DNA of 64,000 nucleotides from Heliocidaris erythrogramma (Eukaryota; Echinodermata; Echinoidea; Camarodonta; Echinometridae), in NCBI GenBank assembly GCA_025617745.1, contig CM046857.1:25451761-25515760 (forward strand), written 5' to 3'. The position numbers were made by a program, and so were the translations under genes. Under the pieces are notes generated by a model. The model did not search any database and was not told where the DNA came from. It saw only the letters and a program-made list of their open reading frames with translations. This document shows positions 23,701 through 35,700 of this stretch, one piece after another (the stretch's first letter is position 1; each line of letters starts with the position of its first letter).

Positions 23701-26700
23701 ATACAGATATTGTCCCTGAGGCAGTAGGGGCAGCGATACTGTTGCTGACTGTGGAAACACCAGCCGCTCTTGAAACTACTGCATTAGTTGAAGGAACTGA
23801 AGGTAAATTGACAAGTGCATGGGGGGATCTGGTGGTCAGTGTTGTGTGCTTGCCGACAGGCACTGCATCTTGTTTTTTGTGCGGGCTTGGTGCAGATGGT
23901 TTAGACACAGTAACAGTAGGTGGATCAGGGTCATCAGTAAGGTCTATTACTTCTGGTTCAGCTTGAACATGCGCTGGTGTTGCGGACTTGCTACCGGAGG
24001 AGTCCTTGCCTGTCTCAGCACCAGATTTCTTAGAAGAGTCTTTGGAGGATTCAGGAACCTTTGCAGATGCAGTGCCAGTGGGGTGCTTGGGAGACCCTGG
24101 AAGCGTTGTGGAATGGGTGGCCGAAGGCACTTTAGTCTTTTTTGAAGTTTCTGATTGTGCCTTAGAGGGTGATGCAGTGCTTGTACTTGATTTGGATGGT
24201 GATGGAATGGCTCGTGAAGACATTGCTTCAGAATCTGAAGGCAGCTTAGAGGTCTCGGTGTTAAAAGGTGTTGTTTTGGACGAACTAGTCTCTTGTTTTT
24301 GAGATGCAGCAGTGTCAGTTCCTGAGGCAGTGATTGCAACATTTGGTCCCTTTGTTGACTGCGGATCAAACAAATAACACAACATGATGCATGCTAAATT
24401 GTACCCCATAAAAAGACCTCTTTTACAATTAAAAAAAAAAAATTCTTGTATAGTAGAAGGGGATACATGCCATAGTATGTTTGTAAAATATTTATTTTCA
24501 ATTCTGTGAAATGCACTTGTTGGCTCATGACCGCTATGAATGCTTTACTGTTGGTTGCCACACAGCATTAAAATTTGTTGCGCTGCATGTGGCCAAAGCA
24601 TGGACACAATACACATGTAGTAATAATTTCATATTTGTAAGAATTATTGATGTGAATCTTCATGGGTTTATTCATCATAATATGCTGGCTACACGCCAAG
24701 TTTCTTAATATTTTGTGGCTCTGCGGCCGTGGACTCCCTCCCTCCTCGCTGAGGGACCACCACCACCACAAAAACAAAAACAACAAGCAAAAGATACGAC
24801 TGCGTCTTCAATATGCCTCCGCTTGTATAATATAGTTGATGCGCATTCATCAAATGGTTATTGCGAAATTGTGATTTAAAACACTAAAATCGTATATTAC
24901 TAATTGACCTCTGACTATAAAGCAATATAATCAGTTCCTCTTGACATATCGTGGAAATGTAGCCAAAAACTGTATTAATATCATGTAAATTGGCCGCTGA
25001 GACCTGCAGCCTGTGACCTTTGACCTACTTACCCCCAAATTCTAATCAGTTCCTCTTTCTATGGGGATACATACTGGTACCAAGTTTGAAGTTCTCACCT
25101 CAGATAGTTCTTGAGATATCGCGGTAACGGTGCTAAAAACCAGTAATTCCATGTAATTTCATGTAAATTGACCTCTGTGACCTCTGAACTTTGACCTACC
25201 TACCCCAAAATCTAATCAGTTCCTCTTTCTATGGGGATACATACTGGTACCAAGTTTGAAGTTCTTACCTTAAACAGTTCTTCAAAAATCACGGTAACGG
25301 TGCTAAAAACCAAGAATTTCATGTAATTTCATGTAAATTGACCTCTGTGACCTCTGAACTTTGACCTACCTACCCCAAATTCTAATCAGTTCATCTTCGT
25401 ATAGGGATACATACTAGTACCAAGTTTGAAGTTCTTACCTCAAACAGTTGAGATATCAAGGTAACGGTGCTAAAAACCAGTAATTTCATATAATTTCATG
25501 TAAATTGACCTCTGTGACCTCTGACCTTTGACCTACTTACCCCAAAATCTAGTATGGGGATACATACTAGTACCAAGTTTGAGGTTCCTACCTCAAATGA
25601 TTCTTCAGATATCGCGGTAACGAGAAGTGGGACGGACGGACGCACGGACAACCCGAAAACATAATGCCTCCGGCACCCACCTTTGGTGGGCGGAGGCATA
25701 AAAATCTTTTCAGGCTTCAACTGGTCATTGTGTTCTTGATGTAGCATGCACTAACATTTGGTAGGAGCACACATTGCATGAACACGGAAGTGGGAGATGG
25801 AGGCAACACTGCTCTAGTGCCATAGCAAAACATGCAAACAAAAACGATGGAAGATGTAAAGCCTCATATTTCAACAGACAGAAATATCAGCAGCACAACC
25901 AATTAACTTCATGTAGTTGCATATGCTGTGTAAACACTACTTATGCAACACCTTTAGGGAAATCTGTTACTGGTATAGACCAGTATGATGGTTGGCTTGC
26001 TTTCCTTTCAAATTTGGATTCCACAAACAAAACTAAAAAAGAAAATGTGATTCATTCTGTATGTACACAAAATAATAAGATTGTCTTTACATGAAGAACA
26101 AATCCTCGACATCAAGTTAGTTGTTCTTTGCTTGAATCAAAATAATGAAAGTGAAAAGTGAAGTATTTCTTTGAACACTTGTGAGTATACATAGCTTATA
26201 ACACTTTGGAATGGCAAGTATTATAAGCTATGCATATAATACCTAGTGACAGCAAGTGAAATTAACTTAGGAGTAATTTTACCACCCTATATAACACATT
26301 TCCACTCACCATTGATTCAGAAGGTGTAGTAACAGATTGACTTTCTGATGGGGTATCAGCTGTCTCGCTCACAGAACATGAGGTGTCCATGGGGGAATCT
26401 TTCCTAGAGTCCTCTTCAGTGACTGCCTGGGGTGCCTCCTGGGCAGTAGCACCATTGGATGAACCTAGATGCTCCTTAGACAATTCCGCTTTGGACACAG
26501 GCGCCTGTGGTGCTGTGGATCCAACCAGAGAGGTCTTCCCTGAGGAAGCGTCAGATGCAGTCCCACTTTCACTTGTTCCAGGCAAGTTCTGTGCAGCCAT
26601 TGAACGAAAATAAACATTTAATTAACATGTCAAGGAGATGTCACTTCTGATGGTAGTATGCAATAATGCATGACCTGATACAGTAGTTTACAATGGATGG

Positions 26701-29700
26701 AGAGACACAGAGAGAACAGATATTGATCTCACTTTAAGGTCATACCTGTAGGAATTAGTAATTAAACAGGGTGTCTTAACCCTAAACGGGTCTGTGTTAT
26801 AACCTAGAGTCTTCTCTATCATTATGCCTCCGCCCACCGAAGGTGGGTGCCGGAGGCATTGTGTTTTCGGGTTGTCCGTCCGTCCGTCCGTCCGTCCCAC
26901 TTCTCGTTACCGCGATATCTGAAGAATCATTTGAGGTAGGAACCTCAAACTTGGTACTAGGATGTATCAGCATACTAGATTTTGGGGTAAGTAGGTCAAA
27001 GGTCACAGGTCACAGAGGTCAATTTACATGAAATTACATGGAATTACTGGTTTTTAGCACCGTTACCGCGATATCTCAAGAACTATCCGAGGTGAGAACT
27101 TCAAACTTGGTACCAGTATGTATCCCCATAGAAAGATGAACTGATTAGATTTTGGGGTAAGTAGGTCAAAGGTCAGAGGTCAATTTACATGAAATTACAT
27201 GAAATTACTGGTTTTTAGCCTCGTTACTGCGATATCTCAAGAACTGTTTGAGGTAAGAACTTCAAACTTGGTACTAGTATGTATCCCCATACGAAGATGA
27301 ACTGATTAGATTTTGGGATAAGGAGGTCACAGAGGTCAATTTATATGAAATTACATGAAATTCTTGGTTTTTAGCACCGTTACCGCGATTTCTGAAGAAC
27401 TGTTTGAGGTAAGAACTTCAAACTTGGTACCAGAGTATGTATCCCCATAGAAAGAGGAACTGATTAGATTTTGGGGTAGGTAGGTCAAAGTTCAGAGGTC
27501 ACAGAGGTCAATTTCGCAATAACCATTTGATGAATGCGCATCAACTATACTATACTTGTAGGTGATCAGGAATTATCTGAATACAAGCGGAGGCATATTG
27601 AAGACGCAGTCGTATCTTTTGCTTGTTTGATACAATATTATTTTTCTTAATCCATATTTTTTTAACAATATACCAATGTGCTTTTGGCATATATAGATTT
27701 ATTACAATTTCCACAAGGGTATTTTTTTTGTTGGGCAAGTAAAACAAAGCTGTTTTGTATTTTAAATAATTTGGGCTACTGCGCATCACTTAGCGACAAT
27801 ATTTTTTGTGTTGTCCCCTTTTTGTAAATACACTATAGGTTTGAAAAATGTTCTATGTACTTTACATTATTGTTTTGTTAAAACAAAAAGACAAAAAATA
27901 TTAAACAGAGCAAATAATATGGCAATCAAAGTTTCATCGCATGGTGGGAAAAGAGTTGCTCTTTCTGCTCCTTTATAATTCACAGCATTCTGGATCAAAA
28001 GTACACGCAAAATTGTCACTACATGGTTGGTGACACTGAACTGATATGAAACAGGATCCTGTTAGTCAAAGGGAATCGTCATACCTTCTTACTCTGCATG
28101 ACCTTGTTGAGAGTAGCTCTGAAGACCTGTCTCTTGGATTCCAGGTTGGTGGGTTTATTGCTGCTAGCTTGCATGTCAGGGGCAGGAGTGCTGTTGGACC
28201 TTGAGGATGCAGCAGAAGGTTCACAGTGTGAGGTAGTCTGAGGTGGTGTCCCTGATGATGCAGGAGCATCGGAAGAGCTAGTATTACCCTGTTCAGTTTC
28301 CTGGCAACACAAGACATGTTAAACATTAAGGTATTCCATCAACAAGAATGAAATGATCATCAGAACAGGCCCAAAACCAACTAGAAAAGTCCATTGCCGC
28401 GCAATGCGAATGTATCCCCGGCAATGGCAGCGATTCGAAGGATGGACAAAGAACCTAACCTAATCTACAATGTGTGTAGATTAGAGTATAATGCATCTCT
28501 ATAGAAAATTCGAAAGAAATCTGTCAAGTGTGACCTCAGAGCGCACACAAGATATCCACTAAAATATGACCTTTGACCCTATGAAAGACGAACACTGGAG
28601 GCAGCATCACCAAAAACTGTAGAGGTCTAGAGTAATCTATGATGGACCTCCATACAAAATCTGAAAGAAATCAGTCCACAAATGTGTCCTCCAGAATGCA
28701 TGGAACCAAAATATGACATTTGACCCTATAAAAAGTGGAACACTGGGGGGCAGATGTGTAGATTTCACTAAGAAACACCTCCATATAAACTTTGAAAGAA
28801 ATCCGTCAAGAAGTGTGGAAGTTAGAGCACACAAAAGACATGACCTTTGACCCTATAAAGGACGGAACAAAGAGGGCAACATCACCAAAAAGTAAAGATG
28901 TGTAGATTATACCGAGTTACATCTCCATATAAAATTTGAAAGAAATCCATTACGAAATGTGGCCTGCAGAGTGCACTCATGCCATGCTCCAAAGTATGAC
29001 TTTTGACCCTATAAAAGACGGAACACTTGTGGCAGCATCACCAAAAACTAAAGGTGCGTAGATTTTACCAAGATACACTTCCATACAAAATTTAAACGAA
29101 GTAAGAGTGCAAGAAATAGACAAATGACCTTTGACCCTATAAAGGACGGAACAATGAGGGCAGCATCACCAAAAAGTAAAGATGTGTATATTATACGAAG
29201 TTACATCTCCATGGAAATTTGAAAGAAATCCATCAAGAAATGTGGCCTACAGAGTGCACTCACACCATTCTCCAAAGTATGACCATTGACCCTATAAAAG
29301 ATGGGACACTGGTGGCAGCATCACCAAAAACTATAGGTTTTTAGATTACACTAAGACACCATCATGCAAAATTTGAACGAAATCCGTTGAGAAATGTGAC
29401 CGCCAGAGTGCACACAAGACATCTATCAAAATATGACCTTTGACCCTATAAATGACGGAACACTGGAGGCAGCATCACCAAAATCTATAGGTTTCTAGAT
29501 TATACCAAGAGACACCTTCATGCAAAATTTGAACAAAATCTGTCGAGAAATGTGACCGCTAGAGTGCACACAAACTATCACCAAAAATATGACCTTTTAC
29601 CCTATGAAAGACGGAACACTGGGGGCAGCATCACCAGTAATTATAGGTGTCCAGATTTTACCAAGATATACCTCCATACAACGTTTGAAAGAAATCTGTA

Positions 29701-32700
29701 GAGAAATGTGACCGCTAGAGCGCACACAAGAATGTGACACGGTGGCGGCGGAACGCTGCTGAATCCAAAGTATCCTCCGACATTCTGCCGGGGGATACAA
29801 TAAATATTGAAGAACATGATTTTGCAAATCAACCCTTTATCACATGATAAGGACTGCTGTTTTACGTTGAGGCGGCAGCAGAACGTTCATGGTCTGAAGT
29901 AGTCTGAGGTGTAGTTCCTGATGATGCCGGCATGGTGGAAGATATGTGAAGTCAATTCTGTGATTTTTCCCCACAGCAAGAGAGGCATCAGACAGTCAAG
30001 GATACCAGCATGCAGGGTGGCGATCCCAGGGGGATGGAGGACACGTCCTCCGTGTAGCTGCAGAATACATCCTGGACACTCCGTGTAGACACCGGGAGGT
30101 CCGTACTAATACCGGTTTCATCCGGGTTTGAAATTCCTTATATTTTGCCTATAAGAAATGAGCGCCTACAAGCTCAACTAACCCGTCAACATTCCCGGGA
30201 TATCTCAATAGACAACGTACACCTCCGTGCAAGGACCGTATAAGGACCCAGTGCCCTCCGCGCTCTTCCTTGAACTCTGTGTTAGCTCCGTATGCGTTTC
30301 CGGTATGGTCCGTGTTGCTACATTTTCTGTTCGTATAGACACCGCACTTGTCCGTGTATTCACCCAGTTCAGAACGTATCCACACCGGCATTGAGAGGAA
30401 ATCGTGGTGTCGCGCGCCAGATCACCCCGGATTAAGATCCGGGATGATCTGTGATGCGATCCGTGAAAGTGTATAAAGTAAAGGTCCCCACGGACGTGTC
30501 AAGAAATTTGTGATTCATCTTGCAAGAACTTTATCATGTTTTGTATAAATATTTTTATATTTTTGGTTGAAAAAGTGATAATAATAATAATATATCTAGT
30601 GTTAAGGCATAATAAAGAATTTGGTTCAGAGAAACTGAAATTTTAGAATTCCAAGGAAAACATAAATTGGTACAGAGCAAAAGGGAAAAGTGCCCGCAAG
30701 GTAAATCACAGAGCAGCCAATTCGTTCTGATCGATAAACAGTGTTAAACATCATAATTTTCTCATTCTTTATCGAGTTCCCCAACATTATCCGATCTGTA
30801 TCTGTCACTGACATGCATTTATGTCAGCCAACTTGATAACAGAGTGGACTTCCCATGTTAGACAGTTGCATAAGTGTAGATAATTGTCTAAGATTCATCA
30901 TTCTTACCATTGCTGCTTCTTGCGAGGCTTGTTCTTGCGAGGCTTGTTCCTGCGATACTTGGCAGGTTCCCTCTTTCTTTTTCCTGGAAAGCTTTGTTCG
31001 ATGCGTAAAGATTGTCTGTACCTCCACATTCTGTTTCTCGACCATGGATTTCTGTATGATGATATCAGAGTGGTTGGATTGGCAGTAGAGTCACAGAATA
31101 TATGAGGAAATAAATTAGAATCTCATCATGATAATACCCATAAGCCTGCTTTACGCATGTGAGGATTAGACAAATGGCCACTTGACCGAATTAAGCCTCC
31201 TATGATTATGTGACTTGCCCCTAATTTTAGATCAGAAAATATCAATTTTCCCTTAAATAATACATTAGCTCAGTGGTAGAGCATTGGTACGTTAAACCAG
31301 TGGCCCGGGTTCGATTCCCGGTCGGGGCGCTACGATTTTTTCAGGCTTTATTCAAAAAATATTATGAATACATATCTATTAAGAAGTAAGGCACTGTATA
31401 CCATAACTTGTACCTTTTGGCTGTACTCAAGATAATAACATGAGGTCATTTGTCCTAAAAAGAAGTATATTCAGCTCAGTAAGAAAAATAAAAAGATTAC
31501 GTTTAAGTAATTTTGTATATCAGCATTACATGACAGTGATATTTCAAATGGGACAAATGCAATCATGATGATGCACATCAGAGGAAAAATTAAAATTTCT
31601 TTCTCAAGGGCTTCTTAAAAGTCCACTTATTGTGTTCAGAGATTTTAATGCACTACAACGCATGGGCAGAAATATTATTTTACGGTGGCTTTTTCAAGAG
31701 TCTCAGGTTCTAATCGCTCCCCCCCCCCCCTTATTTTGCACATGTAGATTCCAATTCAAAATTTCAGATTCAGATCTTTTTGTTAACCCATTTTTAATTT
31801 TCTTTTTTACCTATCGGTTCTCTTAGCAACTTACTTATAAGGATGCGACATACATGTACATACAGGGTGTACAAGGTGTACATCCGATATCATTACCAAC
31901 AATGTGTGGTGGATATGAGCAGTACATAAATATTACAAAGCCAATATTTCAATTATAACATCATTAACTATATATGTGACTAGGCACCACAAAACCACAA
32001 AAAAAGTTCGCCAGATATGAATTTCTAGTTAAGGTCTGATCCTGAAAGAAGAGATTCTCAGTTTTAAAATGATATATAACTCATTAGCATCAGATGTTCC
32101 TAACCTGAACCCAAAGTAAGCAGTCAATACCGCATCTTGCATTTGGGTCCTTCAAAAGGGATATTTTAACTAAACAAGAGCATAAGCAATATTGTGTCTC
32201 GCCCACTCGGGAAAATAACATGAATGTACCTCAAGTGCACCTATCACTTGGTTGCCATTGCAGCAACATGTGCAGAGTTATGTGTCATAAGAGAGTCTTG
32301 CAGGTAAACTTTAACGTACCACCTCAAATGACCTTTGACCCTATCATGTGACCTCCAACGGCAACATAACGTCAAGGTACCCTCAGTGCAAATATGACCC
32401 AAGTTAGGTTGTAATCCAAGCAACTGATGTGAAGTTATTTCACAAAAGCGTCTTGCAGGTAAACTTTAACATGAAAAGAGAGTCTTGCAGGTGAACTTTA
32501 ACAGATGACCTCAAATGACCTTTGACATCATCATGTGACCTCCGACAACACAATAACATGGAGATGCCCCTAGTGCTTCTATCACCCAAGTGTGGCTGCC
32601 AATGCAGTAACAGTTGCCAAGTAATGCATCATAAGAGAGTCTTGCAGGTAAACTTCAACGTTTGTGACGGACGGACGACGGACGGACGCCATTTGGATCC

Positions 32701-35700
32701 CAATTAGTCTCGCCTTCACCTCCGGTGGGCGAGACAAAAATAAGTCTGACAAGATGTTTTTATTTATAGGGAGTATACTGATCAAAGAGTTTGAGAAGTG
32801 CTTGTTCACATTACTGAGAAAACCCTCCTGCGCATTGTAAGCCCAAGTACAGTTGTTAGTAGTGACTTTCATGCCTGCAGATTTGCCCAATCAAAAGCCT
32901 AGAAACCCGATATGCCGTATGTAAAAAGAAATATTACATGTAAAAAAATAGTAACCACTATAGCTCACCTCCTTGACATGGACCAGAAGATGTTCATATT
33001 TGCATTCCAGTTCCTCGTAGCTCTTCTTCCATGAGAGGGTCTCTTGCTGCCAGCGGGCCTGGGCTTCGTACATGACATTTGTCTTCTGGTTAAAGGTTTG
33101 GACCAACTTCTCATACTTCTCCTTGATGGACTGAGCAAATTCCTTCCACTCCTTTAGGTAAATAAGAATTAATGTAATTACAGGCTCTATCATATGGCAA
33201 AGGAGAGACTATTAACTTATTTGCAGGACTAACACTCGTAATTCTGCTACGCTGCCAAACTTACTCCAAATCAACTAATTATCAACAACAACAAAAAATT
33301 GGACATTCGGGACAAGTACAGTTTTGTTTGTTATTTTTGGAATGAGGCCCATCTAGTCAGTGTGACTGGGGTATGAATGGAACTATTTACCTGCACAGAT
33401 AAAACAGGCACCCCCTCCCCCTTCCAGTTACTCTAAAATATTATACTAGAAAGCATACATTACATGTACATGTACAAGTTTAAATTACATATCAATTTTC
33501 ACAACTCAGTTCAATTCATAACTAAATGTAGTGGCATGCATGCCAAAGATAACTCAGGCAGTGGTCTATGGAAAATGTGTGTTATACCAAAATCAAATCT
33601 TAGCAAAGGGTTAACAAAGGACTGATTTGGGTTTTAAAAAAAAGGTCTCCTTTCAATACCTTTTCAGGATCAACTATATGAATATATATATCATACTTTT
33701 ATCACACTTATGATTATTGTAATAAAAAATAGAGAATATTTCACAACAAAAAAATAAATCATTTTTTGAAGGTTTAGTCAAAGCTAAAGCACTATTGAAA
33801 GCTTAGATACAGAATAAGATAACATCTTACGTTGTGGGTGAAGATCACTGGTTTTTTACTGGCATCAAGGTCTGCTGTTTCTTCAGGATCACCACTCTCA
33901 ATTTCTGTGAAGAGATTAATATCTTTGGTCAACATTGGCCTCTATACAAACTTTGCCAAGTGCATCATAAAATGTTTTTCTTTCCAAAAGATATTTTCCC
34001 CCAAACCCCAATTCAATCTTTATACATTGTACAGTTCAGTTTTTACAAAATACTGACATTTAAAAATGTCTGGACAGGTATAGGAAATGCCAAAGTTCAG
34101 GTAGGCCACCTGTGGTATATTTCAGTCACCATCCAAGACTTGTCTGTACATGTAGGTAATTTTGGTACATGGGATGTAAATAAAAAGGGCACACCCAGAA
34201 GGGAATGTCACATGGGAATGTCACATGGGGATATCACATGGGGATATCACAAGGGGATGTCAAAAAACGAAATGTCCCTAGAGAATGTCCAAAGGGGAAG
34301 TCAACAGGATATCACATGGGGGATGTCCAAAGAGAATGTCCAAAATATGTCTCAGGGATGTCACAATTGGATAACACCAGGGGATGACCTACAAGAATGT
34401 CCTTTAAAAAGAGGATGTCGGACTAAGGGGATTCTTAAGGGCATGCCTAATACACAAATTACCAGAAACCAATTCACAATTTCTGCCAACTATGGAGCAT
34501 CATATGATTAACAATTTTTGCAGGGCCCCCAGTGAGAACAGCATTTAGTACTGATGAGGCTACCATGGTTAAGCATGACATAATATTATTATTATTATTA
34601 TAGTGCACCTTTGAAGCAAAGGGTTTTGTGGATTCTTCTATAGTTCCATGCTTCATCCACACCATGTATAGAACTTTAAAGAAATTTATAGGGAATTCTA
34701 AAAAGGATAGAATGAATAAAATCCCTCGTACACAGCGTAAAATCTACAAAAGAAAAAAGTTCACCTTCAATAATATCTGCAGTTTCTGTGCGACTCTTCT
34801 TACAGACTGGCTCTTCAACAGCATCCTCTCCATCTTCTGTCAGGGTCCGCTTCACGGAGGAAGACTGATTTGAGTCCACCTGATGAAGCACATCTTCACT
34901 GTGGGACTCTACACGAGCTATAGCCAGTTCAGAGACCTCAGAATCGAATGATTCTGGGATTTTTGAGGTTTCCATCTTCTCCGGTTCTGGGTTGTAGCCT
35001 TCCAAGACGATAACAGGTTCATCCTCCAAGAGAAGATCATCATCTATACAGTCCATATCCCCAGGTTCGTGAGGGCCTAAGTCAACACTACCATCACTGA
35101 GGACTTCAACGTTTCCAGGGGAGTCACCAAACGTGGGGAGAGATGAATCATCATTTTTGGATACTTCATCAGATTGTTCCTGAAGGGCAATATGTTTCTG
35201 GACCATTTCAGCACTGACACTGTCAGGTTTTCCAGGAGCAGAAGTGATTTTAGCAGGGTCATCTAACAAACTGTTGCATATATGATCACCGTCATCAGCA
35301 ACAGGCTCAGTGGAACCCTGAGAGGTCTGGGTTTCCCCGCGTTGAAGACTGTCAGACTGTGAAGTCTGTTGAATGTCATCTTCCATGTCTATAACAATGC
35401 AGTTTGCAACTTCGCTGTCTCCAGGACATGGTTTGCTAGGTTTAGCTATATCTTCTTCACAAAATTCCTTTCCATTCACTTGAGGAACACAGCCTGGCAT
35501 TCCTGAGGGCAAGTGACTTTCAGTGTCAGCATTTTCTGTAAGGGTTGAATTGGCCACTGCAGTTTCATCAGTGTCTTTCTTGTTCGAAATTGGTTGGTCA
35601 ATGACAGATGTCACTTCAGCAGTATCCACACAATTCTCTGGAGAACCATTAGAGCTTGATCTTGACTCTGGTCTGCTGACCGGGGATGAAGTCTGTGGTG

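Noticed and set aside
23526-24302. Plus-strand open frames across 23.5-24.3 kb
   Set aside because: Antisense shadows of the Ser/Thr-rich ATF7IP exon.
31259-31329. Functional tRNA gene
   Set aside because: The acceptor stem does not pair and loop position 33 is wrong; kept only as a tRNA-derived relic.
33834-34511. Plus-strand open frame of 225 codons
   Set aside because: It runs through a minisatellite and antisense to an ATF7IP exon; repeated peptide, no domain.
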